Shown here one piece after another: positions 53,637-62,275 of a stretch of DNA of 64,000 nt. Origin of the DNA: Lawsonibacter asaccharolyticus (lineage in GTDB: Bacteria; Bacillota; Clostridia; Oscillospirales; Oscillospiraceae); NCBI GenBank assembly GCA_003112755.1, contig BFBT01000001.1:1364001-1428000 (forward strand). Reading direction: 5' to 3'. The position numbers and the translations under genes were made by a program. The notes beneath the pieces are model-generated. The model did not search any database. It was given only the letters and a program-made list of their open reading frames with translations, and was not told the DNA's origin. How positions within the stretch are numbered: the first letter of the stretch is position 1; every line of letters starts with the position of its first letter.

Positions 53637-54524
53637 ATGCGGATGCAGGGAGAGGAATTCAACATCCAGGCCAACGGTGTGGAAATCCACGGGGTCAGGA
53701 TGGGGCAGGGGGAGCCGCTCCTCCTCCTCCACGGGCACCCGGAGACCTGTCTGATGTGGCACAAGGTGGCGCCCCAGCTGGCGGAGCGCTTCACGGTGGT
53801 GGCCACCGACCTGCGGGGCTACGGGGACAGCGGAAAGCCGGAGGGGCTGCCTGACCACAGCAACTACTCCAAGCGGACTATGGCGGAGGACCAGATCGAG
53901 GTGATGCGGGCCCTGGGCTTTGAACGCTTCCACGTCATGGGGCATGACCGGGGGGCCCGGGTGGCCTACCGCATGGCGCTGGACCATCCGGAGGCGGTAA
54001 ATAAACTGGTGCTGCTGGATATCGTGTCCACCTATGACATGTACAGCCTCTCCACCCGGGAGTTTGCCAAGGCGCTGTTCCAGTGGTATTTCTTTACCCA
54101 GGAGGCCCCGCTGCCGGAGGACATGATCCTGTCCAGCCGGAAGCAGTTTTTCCGCTATTCCCTGCACATTGCCCGGTATCACTCGGAGAACGACACCTCA
54201 GCCGAGGCATTTCCCCAGGACGTCTACGACGAGTATCTGAGGCACTACAACGTGGAAACCATCCACGCCATCTGTGAGGAGTACCGGGCGGGGGAGACGG
54301 TGGATCTGGCGCTGGACGAGGAGGATTTGCGGGCCGGGCGGAAGATCCGGGCCGAGACCCTGGTGTTGTGGGGGGCAAACGGACTGGTGGAGCGGTTCTT
54401 CCGCCCCCTGGAGTGCTGGGCCAAATTTGGAGACCACATTCAGGGACACAACCTGCCCTGCGGCCATTTTATCCCTGAGGAGGCCCCTCTCCCCATGCTG
54501 GAGGCGGTGGAAAACTTCCTTTGA
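53637..54524 (+). CDS. Alpha/beta hydrolase, fluoroacetate-dehalogenase-like
   Basis: A 295-residue hydrolase that follows the fluoroacetate dehalogenase pattern: HGHPETCLMWHKVAP, DLRGYGDSGKP, nucleophile D104 with carboxylate-binding R105 and R108 in GHDRGARV, acid D128, and H277 in GHFIPEEAP. Of the halide pocket (His155, Trp156, Tyr219 in the Rhodopseudomonas enzyme) Trp150 and Tyr216 are kept, but His is replaced by Gln149. It may therefore be a dehalogenase or related hydrolase. ATG 53637 gives the usual length; stand-alone gene. Confidence 0.85.
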   Translation: MRMQGEEFNIQANGVEIHGVRMGQGEPLLLLHGHPETCLMWHKVAPQLAERFTVVATDLRGYGDSGKPEGLPDHSNYSKRTMAEDQIEVMRALGFERFHVMGHDRGARVAYRMALDHPEAVNKLVLLDIVSTYDMYSLSTREFAKALFQWYFFTQEAPLPEDMILSSRKQFFRYSLHIARYHSENDTSAEAFPQDVYDEYLRHYNVETIHAICEEYRAGETVDLALDEEDLRAGRKIRAETLVLWGANGLVERFFRPLECWAKFGDHIQGHNLPCGHFIPEEAPLPMLEAVENFL

Positions 54525-54541
54525 CAACAGACGCAAGAGAA

Positions 54542-54586
54542 AGACAGCGCCCCGCCGTGGAGAGAGTCCGCGGCGGGGCGCTGTCT
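54542..54586 (+). terminator. Terminator after the dehalogenase-like gene
   Basis: AGACAGCGCCCCGCCG and CGGCGGGGCGCTGTCT arms over a 13-nt loop; no long T-run. Confidence 0.75.
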
Positions 54587-54833
54587 GGTTAAAAGAAAAC
54601 ATGAAAATGTCACATGAATACATGAGAAAGTCGTATTGGAAGTTAAAATTGTTTAATATTACAATTTGAGTTAACTTCAAAAGAAAAAAGTGGTCAAAAG
54701 AAACAAATTTTCTTTTGGAAAAATTTTGCACAAAATTTTCAGACCTGCTGAGGCCTGAACGTGCAGTGGAAGGGAGCGGATGAGAGAGGCACAGTTGAAG
54801 CAGAGGAAAACGGTGAAAGGAGAAATGTAAAAA
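54587..54833 (+). promoter_or_regulatory. AT-rich leader of the SLH multi-hydrolase gene
   Basis: This stretch is much richer in A/T than its surroundings. A possible promoter is TTGGAA (54636-54641), 18 bp, TACAAT (54660-54665), leaving a leader of about 165 nt. No gene or recognised riboswitch; an A/T-rich inverted stretch lies near 54700-54740. Confidence 0.4.
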
Positions 54834-57800
54834 ATGAAGCGATTGTCAAAGCGGATCATTTCTTCCGTGCTGACCGGCACCATGCTGTTGTCGCTGCTGG
54901 GTGGTAGCGCGCTGGCGGTGGAGCCGGAGGGGGGCCCGGAAGAGGAAGTAAGATCTGGGCAGCCGGTCATGAGCGACGTGGTGAGCATCCAGGCTTACAC
55001 AGAGGAGACCGAGACCGGAAATGAACTGAAGCAGATCGAGATCGTCTATAAAGAGGGGACAGATCTCAGCGGACTGAATGGGGAGAGCTACCTGTTGGAA
55101 GGGCGCGGTCCCCAGGACGAGGAATTTACAGAGATCCAGATCCAGGAAGTGACAGTCGACGAGGAGAGCGCTCTCCTCGTGGTTGGTGGCTTCACCACCA
55201 ACCACGAGGAGAGCGCTCTCCTCGTGGTTGGTGGCTTCACCACCAACCACGATATCTCTGAGGGCACAGAGGAAGGGATGGACCTCCGCCTGCGCCATAC
55301 TTGGGAGGAAGAGGATTCCGCCCTGTTGATGAGCAGGGGGGAACCCTGGATGGAGATGAAAAAGGAGCAGCCGGCCTCTGAGGACGAGCAGCCTGAGGAC
55401 GAAGAAGAGCCATCTGGACCGCCTCAAGACGGGGAAGAACTTATCCAAGACGGAGAGAAGCTGACTCAAGAGGGCAGTCAGCCGCCGGTAAGCAATGGTC
55501 TGGAGCCGCTGGTGAATTCGGAAGAATTGACCGTGGATGATATTACGAGCATCCAGGCCTTTACCAAGCTGAACTTCTATGGACAGCGGCTGTATCAGAT
55601 TGAGGTCACCTTTGCGGAAGGCACTGATATGGAGGCAGCCGAGGAATTGGACTATAAGGTCTGGGACCGGGCCTTCCAAAACGGTGAGTTTGAGGAAGGC
55701 ACTGCCTATATTGACGATGTTTCAGTGAGAGGCAATACCGTTACCCTGTCCTTTGACCAAGGGCCTGCGGATAACAAGCCCTTTGGGATGCTCTGTACTG
55801 CCAGCTGGGCGATTGCAGAGGAGTTCGATGAGAACGGGGACCCGGATGGATATGAAGTATATGCCGGAAGAAGTGGAAAGCCCTTCAATTACTTTACCCG
55901 GCAGGAGCTGGATCTGATCCTGGCCATCGGCGCGGACGCTGAAATGGAAGACGGACTCAGCCTGACAGACGGATATGGTCATTACACGGGCGGAGACGGC
56001 GTGTGGGAAAAAACAGTAAACGACGTCTATGATGACTATAAGCTGGCCTATGTGGAGGCTGTGGATGACAGCTACTACACGGCCTTTCAGGGGAAGGTGC
56101 CCGTCCACTATCAGGTGCCTGACAGCTACGACGAGGATGAAGGGATGCCCCTGGTCCTCTATGTGACTGGAAACGGAACCTCTTACTGGGAAGGCTTCGA
56201 TGATCAGGGCAATCTTCAGGCCAACAACCTGGGGACTAATGTGACCTACGACAATGCTACCGAGGCATGGCTGGAGCTGGACAGTGCGATCGTGGGTAGC
56301 CCTGATGTGCACTCCCAGAATAATAAGGCAGCTGGGGAGGAAGTAGCACACGCCATTGGGTGGTTCCAGGAGAACTACAACATTACCAAAGTGATCCTGA
56401 TTGGCAATTCCAACGGCACTGGAATCTGTTCCCAGACCATGCGGGACTTTCCGGAGCTGGTGGATGTGTTCATCTGCAACAATGGCTGGATTGGAGATGG
56501 TCCGAATCGGACCATTTTTACAGAGACCTGGCCTGAGGAGAGCCTCCAGAAGATTGCGGAAGAGGGCATTGCAATCTGGGTCATCCAGGGTGAGACTGAC
56601 CCGCTGGCAAATCCGATCAACTCTCTGAAATCCTATCAGGGATTGATTCCCTATTATCAGGAGGCAGGATGGTCTGACGAGTGGATCGCGGATAATCTTC
56701 GGATTTCTGCCTTCAAACACTACAAGTTTGAAGAGTGGGGTGTTAATGACCACTCCTGTGTCAAAATGAGTTCTTGGTACTACATCGATGAGCCTTATCT
56801 GGATGTGTACAAGGACGAAGATCCTCTGGAAGTGGGCGAGACCTACCACATGGAGGATGCAAGAAATGAAGAGGTCCAGCAGTTCGAGTACGTGACCTAT
56901 GCGGAGAGTATCAGTGATTGGGCGCTGAATGTGGCAGGCAGTGGAGACAAGCCGGCTTCCGAAGAGCCCACCCCCATTGAAGACACTGAGAAAGCGGACG
57001 CCAGCATCGGCTCCTATCAGCGGATCAATGGATACTTTACCTACCAGATCAGCGTAAACGACAGCGCCCGCGGGGCGGACAGCCGGGAGATCGAGGTCTA
57101 CATCCCTGAGGGAGCCCGTCAGCGGGAGTACTGGATCAGTATGGCGCTCCCCTCCGGCGTGGACAGCACGGAATTCCTGGAGAAGTCCGGCTGGTTTGAC
57201 ATCGCGGACGAGACGCTGGCCTGCCTGCTGATCATGAAGCCCGAGAACGGGACCTGGGGCAGTGCGGAAGACGAGCTGGCCTATGTGGACGCGGCTATGG
57301 GCACCCTGGTCAGCAGCGGGACCTATTACTCCGCCTTCACCTACCACTATCTGGTGGGCTACGGAGACGGCGCCCCCGCCCTGCAGCTGTGGGCCGCCCA
57401 GAACCCCCTGAAGATGATCAGCCAGGTCTATGTGGATGCTCAGGCGGATGCGGCTTATGATGCTCTGCTGGAAGCGGCCGGTGAGACCCAGGTGGGAAAG
57501 ACGCCCCAGCCCAACCATATGGATTTCGAGGGGTACACCGACAAGGATGGCAATCAAATTACCCAGAAACGGACCTTTGAGGCCCAGCACTACAACGATA
57601 TCCCCATCCCCACCTGGTTCGTAGGCAATACCAGCGAATCCCTGATCGCCTATTGGAAGGATGTCAATGACTGCCTGCCGACCGCAGACCCCGACAGCGA
57701 TTACGGCCAGGTCTACTGGCAGGACAAGGCAAACTCTAATGCCATCGCCACCTCCTTCAGCGATGTAAAGACCCAGGTGGCGGTGCAGAATGAGTCTGTC

Positions 57801-60800
57801 TCCGACATGGCCGACCCCGCGCTGACGGAGAACATCAACTCCTTCCTGACCTACTACAGCGGCTATGACAACAACTCGGTGTACGGCCACTTCATCACCC
57901 AGCGCCTGCCCTACACCAACCAGGACACCGACAGGGTGCTCTACCGGGACCACATGTGGGAGGGCACCAACCGGACCTACATCATCTATATCCCCAACAG
58001 CGTGAAGTCCAGCGGTTCTCCCGCGCCCCTGGTGGTGACCACCCACGGCGCCGGTCAGACCGCCATGGTATTCCTGGAGGCCACCGACATCAAGGAGGCC
58101 GCCGACAAGTACGGATTTATCGCGGTCACCTACGACCTGACCGGCAACGCCGACTATATGCTGGACCTGCTGGAGCTGGTCAAGGACGACTGTAAAAAGG
58201 CGGGCGTGACGGTGGATGAGGACCGGATCTATGGCTACGGTCAGTCCGCCGGCGGCGGAGCCACCGCCAACACTCTAGCCCAGGACCCCAGAACTGTGGA
58301 GCTGTTTGCCGCATTCGGCATTACCTCCGGCGTTCGGACTACGGCCCAGAAGAACGGCTCACAGCTGGTGGTGCCCTTCTACGCCATTTACGGCGAGTAC
58401 GACTACTGGCCCATGAAGCTGGGCGCATTGGAGGCCGGGGAGTGGACCGGTTCTCAGGGAGCCAAACAGTGCACCTGGACGACCGACACCCAGACCTATT
58501 GGGCGCAGAGGCTGCTGGGAAAGACCCTGGACGAGCTGGTAGCTACGCCCAAAGTGGAGAGCGGCATCACAGAGGAACAGATCGGCTCCCAGCAGGCCCC
58601 CATCAGCCTGATCGTCAATCCAACTGAGGCGGAAAACCGCTATAAAAACTACATCTGGTCCAGGGACTTCGGCGGCGGCGAGGTGCCCATCTTTGTATGG
58701 AGCCAGTGCTACGGCCGGGGCCACAACCTGGTCCCCAGTGACCTGAACGAGCTGTGGGAAAACTGGTTCAGCAAGTGGGAGAGAGGCTCCGACGATCATA
58801 CCCTGCTGTACTATGCAGATGGCGTAGGAAGCGGTCAAGCATTGGAAGTTGATCAGACGCCTGACTTTGACAGCATCACCAACCTGGAGAAAGACTGGTC
58901 CCAGGCGGCTCAGCTGCCCCTGACCGGCTGGTACACCAAGAACATCGACGTGGACGGCGAAAATGACTTTGCCGATGACGCCCGCACCGTAAAGGTGTAC
59001 ATCGCCCCTGAGGCCTCCATCCGCTCCTACTTCACTGTGGTGGCTGTGCCGGACGATGTAGATACCTACGAATTCCTGCGGGACAATGGCTGGTTCGAAC
59101 TGGCTAACGCGAAGGGCGAGGGCCTGTTCGTGCTGGAGCCCGGCGCGGGGGGCTGGGGCTCTGCCCAGGATGAGAGCGCCTATGTGGAGGCCGCTATCGC
59201 CTTCCTGAAGAGCGGCAACAACATCCATAAGCAGAACGTGTTCTCCACCTTCGGTGAGTTCTACCTGGCAGGCTACGGCAAGGGCGCCGCGGCGCTGGAG
59301 CTGTGGGCGGCCGCCAACCCCATCTTTGTCATCAGCCAGGCCTATGTGGACGGGACCAGTGCCGGTGCGGATGCCCTCACCGCCGTGGCCAGCACTCCTT
59401 ATGACGGAAAGAGCTCCAACGGCGATATTACCGATGTGCTGGATGAGACCCTGGAGCAGGTAGGCATCGGCGGACGGATCGCCCCCAAGGATGTGCCCGT
59501 TCCCACCTACCTGGCGGGTTACACAGGGAGCGAGAACTATTGGCAGTCCGCCAACGACTGCGCGGCCACGGAGACCGGTGCCGGTGTGTACTGGCAGGAT
59601 ATTGCTTCCAAGGCCTATGCCACCGAATACGCCAACGGCCAGCTGAAGGAGGAAGGAGCGGAGCACGGCATCTCCAAGGTGGAGATCGCGGGCACAGGTG
59701 CAGACGCGCAGGCGATCTATGAGTGGCTGTCCGACTATACCCGCTATGACAACACCTTCCCCTATTCCAACGCCATTGCCCAGCGTCTGGACTACACCTC
59801 CGCCCGGGTAGCTGCCCAGCAGGATGCCAAGGACGGCCAGGTGAAATCCACTCTGTCCGACGGCACCCAGATCTGGGGCCAGGAGGATATAAAGATCGCC
59901 GGTCACGGCACCGTTCAGGCAGGCGTGATCGCGTTCAGTGACAACAGCGGCGACGAGAAATGGGACCCCCGGGAGTATATCCTGTATATCCCTGAGGGCT
60001 TTGAGGGCAAGGAACTGCCTATCCTGATGCTCTATCCCGGCAACAGCCAGACTGACTCTATCTTCATGGACTCCACCCTGTGGTGGCAGCTCGCGGAGAA
60101 AGAGGGCATTGCTCTGGCCTTTGTGTGCGAGACATACAGTTCCAGTCCCAGCAGCGTGTCCCACGCCGACTCCGACAAGTTCTATCAGTCTCTTGTCACC
60201 TTGATGGAGGAGAAGATCGACGGCAGCTATGCCGACCTGGACTTCAACCGGATCTATGGTTCCGGCCAGTCTGCCGGTTCGGCGGCAACCCAGGGCTTTG
60301 CAGTGACCAATCCTGAGTTCTTTGCGGCAGTTGGCTCTACCTCAGCGGCAGCTGCAGAAAAAGAAAATTCTGCCTTTGAGACCATTCCGACCATGCTCAT
60401 TGCAGGTCAGATGGACCTGGGGGATATGCCCAAGGGCTTTGAATCCACCTCTCTGCAGAACTGGGCTAAGTATATGCTGAAGGCCAATGGGATCGATAAG
60501 GAGTTCACGGCCGAAGATGCAGACCAGCACTTCAGCGCTGACAGCCGTCATCCGGATGTGTACAGCTGGACGAAGACTATCGATGGTGTGGATGTACCGT
60601 TGGTCCAGTGGGCTCTGTGCCTGCTGCGTCCCCACAACTGCTATCCCAGTGATATGCCCGTCCTGTGGGACTTCATGGAGCACTTCAGCTTTGTGAAGGG
60701 CAGCGATGGCTCTCTCACCCGGTATTACAGCCCCTCCGCCTTTGAGAAAAATGACGCGGTGAAGATCGACTATATCCCCGGCGCAGTGACCCCGGATGAC

Positions 60801-61658
60801 GATGACGATGATGACGACAGCAGTTCCTCCAGCTCCAGCAGATACACCGTTTCTGTCGGCGCCGGCAGCGGAAAGGGGACCGTGTCCGTCAGTCCCCAAA
60901 ATGCATCCGAGGGCACCAGAGTGACCATCACCGTGACTCCCGCCTCCGGCTATGAGGTGGACGACGTCACCGTGACCGACCGGGACGGAGACGATGTACG
61001 TGTCACCAAACAGAGCGATACCCGCTATACCTTTACCATGCCTGACTCCAAGGTAGAGGTGGAGGTCAGCTTTGTGAAGACAGGGGAGACGGTACAGGAG
61101 CCTGATACCATGACCTTCTCCGATGTCAAGGCCGGAGACTGGTTCTATGATGCGGTTCTCTATGCCTATGAGAACGGACTGATGTCCGGCACTGGCGCCG
61201 CTGCCTTCAGCCCCAACCAGACCCTGACCAGAGCCATGGTGGCGCAGGTCCTGTACAGCATGGAGGGAGCTCCGGCTGGTGGAACATCCACCTTTACCGA
61301 TGTGGCTGCGGGCACCTGGTATGCCAGTGCGGTCAACTGGGCCGCTGCCAACGGTGTGGTCAGCGGCTACGGAGACGGGACCTTTGGCCCCAACGACAAC
61401 GTTACCCGGGAACAAGTGGCGATGATCCTGTACAGCTTTGCCAAGTCCAAGGGATACGATGTGTCCGAGAAGGCCAGCCTGTCTTCCTTTGCCGACATGT
61501 CCAGTGTCAGCACCTATGCACAGGAGGCTATGAGCTGGGCTGCCGGCGCCGGATTGATCTCCGGCATGGGCAACAACACGATCGTGCCCCAGGGCAGTGC
61601 CACACGGGCTCAGTTTGCAGTTATGCTGATGCAGTTCTGCGAGGAGATCGCAAAATAA
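54834..61658 (+). CDS. Giant SLH-anchored surface protein with multiple alpha/beta-hydrolase domains
   Basis: A 2274-residue exported protein. Signal peptide (1-28); two related N-terminal modules (about 45-109 and 227-325); hydrolase unit 1 with GNSNG (Ser526); a degenerate unit with GYGDG (about 700-900); unit 3 with GQSAG (Ser1138); a second degenerate unit with GYGKG (about 1360-1560); unit 5 with GQSAG (Ser1813). Then an Asp8-Ser7 linker (about 1988), an InlB-B-repeat-like domain and three SLH repeats (about 2093-2274) that bind cell-wall polymer. The intact units resemble PHB-depolymerase/feruloyl-esterase-type esterases; substrate unknown. GGAG lies 12 nt before ATG 54834. Confidence 0.88.
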   Translation: MKRLSKRIISSVLTGTMLLSLLGGSALAVEPEGGPEEEVRSGQPVMSDVVSIQAYTEETETGNELKQIEIVYKEGTDLSGLNGESYLLEGRGPQDEEFTEIQIQEVTVDEESALLVVGGFTTNHEESALLVVGGFTTNHDISEGTEEGMDLRLRHTWEEEDSALLMSRGEPWMEMKKEQPASEDEQPEDEEEPSGPPQDGEELIQDGEKLTQEGSQPPVSNGLEPLVNSEELTVDDITSIQAFTKLNFYGQRLYQIEVTFAEGTDMEAAEELDYKVWDRAFQNGEFEEGTAYIDDVSVRGNTVTLSFDQGPADNKPFGMLCTASWAIAEEFDENGDPDGYEVYAGRSGKPFNYFTRQELDLILAIGADAEMEDGLSLTDGYGHYTGGDGVWEKTVNDVYDDYKLAYVEAVDDSYYTAFQGKVPVHYQVPDSYDEDEGMPLVLYVTGNGTSYWEGFDDQGNLQANNLGTNVTYDNATEAWLELDSAIVGSPDVHSQNNKAAGEEVAHAIGWFQENYNITKVILIGNSNGTGICSQTMRDFPELVDVFICNNGWIGDGPNRTIFTETWPEESLQKIAEEGIAIWVIQGETDPLANPINSLKSYQGLIPYYQEAGWSDEWIADNLRISAFKHYKFEEWGVNDHSCVKMSSWYYIDEPYLDVYKDEDPLEVGETYHMEDARNEEVQQFEYVTYAESISDWALNVAGSGDKPASEEPTPIEDTEKADASIGSYQRINGYFTYQISVNDSARGADSREIEVYIPEGARQREYWISMALPSGVDSTEFLEKSGWFDIADETLACLLIMKPENGTWGSAEDELAYVDAAMGTLVSSGTYYSAFTYHYLVGYGDGAPALQLWAAQNPLKMISQVYVDAQADAAYDALLEAAGETQVGKTPQPNHMDFEGYTDKDGNQITQKRTFEAQHYNDIPIPTWFVGNTSESLIAYWKDVNDCLPTADPDSDYGQVYWQDKANSNAIATSFSDVKTQVAVQNESVSDMADPALTENINSFLTYYSGYDNNSVYGHFITQRLPYTNQDTDRVLYRDHMWEGTNRTYIIYIPNSVKSSGSPAPLVVTTHGAGQTAMVFLEATDIKEAADKYGFIAVTYDLTGNADYMLDLLELVKDDCKKAGVTVDEDRIYGYGQSAGGGATANTLAQDPRTVELFAAFGITSGVRTTAQKNGSQLVVPFYAIYGEYDYWPMKLGALEAGEWTGSQGAKQCTWTTDTQTYWAQRLLGKTLDELVATPKVESGITEEQIGSQQAPISLIVNPTEAENRYKNYIWSRDFGGGEVPIFVWSQCYGRGHNLVPSDLNELWENWFSKWERGSDDHTLLYYADGVGSGQALEVDQTPDFDSITNLEKDWSQAAQLPLTGWYTKNIDVDGENDFADDARTVKVYIAPEASIRSYFTVVAVPDDVDTYEFLRDNGWFELANAKGEGLFVLEPGAGGWGSAQDESAYVEAAIAFLKSGNNIHKQNVFSTFGEFYLAGYGKGAAALELWAAANPIFVISQAYVDGTSAGADALTAVASTPYDGKSSNGDITDVLDETLEQVGIGGRIAPKDVPVPTYLAGYTGSENYWQSANDCAATETGAGVYWQDIASKAYATEYANGQLKEEGAEHGISKVEIAGTGADAQAIYEWLSDYTRYDNTFPYSNAIAQRLDYTSARVAAQQDAKDGQVKSTLSDGTQIWGQEDIKIAGHGTVQAGVIAFSDNSGDEKWDPREYILYIPEGFEGKELPILMLYPGNSQTDSIFMDSTLWWQLAEKEGIALAFVCETYSSSPSSVSHADSDKFYQSLVTLMEEKIDGSYADLDFNRIYGSGQSAGSAATQGFAVTNPEFFAAVGSTSAAAAEKENSAFETIPTMLIAGQMDLGDMPKGFESTSLQNWAKYMLKANGIDKEFTAEDADQHFSADSRHPDVYSWTKTIDGVDVPLVQWALCLLRPHNCYPSDMPVLWDFMEHFSFVKGSDGSLTRYYSPSAFEKNDAVKIDYIPGAVTPDDDDDDDDSSSSSSSRYTVSVGAGSGKGTVSVSPQNASEGTRVTITVTPASGYEVDDVTVTDRDGDDVRVTKQSDTRYTFTMPDSKVEVEVSFVKTGETVQEPDTMTFSDVKAGDWFYDAVLYAYENGLMSGTGAAAFSPNQTLTRAMVAQVLYSMEGAPAGGTSTFTDVAAGTWYASAVNWAAANGVVSGYGDGTFGPNDNVTREQVAMILYSFAKSKGYDVSEKASLSSFADMSSVSTYAQEAMSWAAGAGLISGMGNNTIVPQGSATRAQFAVMLMQFCEEIAK
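55161..55250 (+). repeat. In-frame tandem duplication of a 45-bp palindromic unit inside the SLH gene
   Basis: Two identical 45-bp copies (55161-55205, 55206-55250) encode EESALLVVGGFTTNH twice (residues 110-139). Each copy contains the perfect palindrome GAGGAGAGCGCTCTCCTC and a hairpin with GTGGTTGGTG/CACCAACCAC arms. Confidence 0.95.
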
Positions 61659-61723
61659 CAGAAAATAGCATACTTATTGTAATTGAAAGGCTATTAAAGT
61701 ACAAAGAGGATTATTGAAATAGC

Positions 61724-61784
61724 AGCACGGCGGCCGGCGTCAGGCATCTCTGGATGAGATGTGTTGACTGCCGGCCGCCGTGCT
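61724..61784 (+). terminator. Terminator after the SLH gene
   Basis: AGCACGGCGGCCGGC and GCCGGCCGCCGTGCT arms pair perfectly, enclosing a second small stem (CATCTC/GAGATG), followed by TTTAAAATAAAATTG. Confidence 0.85.
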
Positions 61785-61800
61785 TTAAAATAAAATTGTT

Positions 61801-61874
61801 TGCAAATGCAAAAATGCCTTGACAAATATTTTCTGCAAATGTAGAATATAGACACAGAATATTCTGCATTTGCA
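61801..61874 (+). promoter_or_regulatory. BlaI-type promoter and operators
   Basis: TTGACA (61819-61824) and TAGAAT (61842-61847) are 17 bp apart. Three copies of the same dyad core surround it: TGCAAATGCA (61801-61810), CTGCAAATGTAG (61833-61844, overlapping the -10) and CTGCATTTGCA (61864-61874). Such placement fits repression by the BlaI protein encoded next. Confidence 0.8.
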
Positions 61875-61891
61875 AAAAAGGAGGGAACCAG

Positions 61892-62275
61892 ATGGGGGAG
61901 AACCGTCATCTGCCGGAGTCGGAGCTGGACATTATGCTGGTGGTATGGGGGGCGGGGGGCCCAGTGTCCGCCCCAGCCATTCTGGAGGGGCTGGAGCGCC
62001 CGCTCACGGCCAGTGCCCTGCACAGTTATCTGAAGCGGCTGGAGGAGAAGGGCTTTCTATCCTGCAAAAAAACTGGTAAGGTAAACACCTATACAGCAAT
62101 GGTGGCCCGGGAGGACTATCAACGCAGCGAGGGAGAGAGCTTTCTGAAAAAGCTCTACGGCAGTTCCATCTCCCGGTTCGCGGCGGCGCTCTACGACGGA
62201 AAGAGGGTGGAACCGGCGGAGCTGGAGGAGCTCCAGGCACTGCTGGACCGCCTGAGCGGGGGAGAGGAGACATGA
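61892..62275 (+). CDS. blaI: BlaI/MecI-family repressor
   Basis: A 127-residue winged-helix repressor: LPESELDIMLVVWGAGGPVS, LTASALHSYLKRLEEKGFLS and the C-terminal dimerisation helix region SFLKKLYGSSISRFAAALY. BlaI proteins are inactivated by proteolysis after a membrane sensor is triggered. AAAGGAGGGA precedes ATG 61892; the stop overlaps the sensor start in ATGA. Confidence 0.92.
   Translation: MGENRHLPESELDIMLVVWGAGGPVSAPAILEGLERPLTASALHSYLKRLEEKGFLSCKKTGKVNTYTAMVAREDYQRSEGESFLKKLYGSSISRFAAALYDGKRVEPAELEELQALLDRLSGGEET

Noticed and set aside
55722..61415. Long antisense frames opposite the SLH multi-hydrolase gene
   Set aside because: Shadow frames of a strongly coding plus strand, with no own start signals or motifs.
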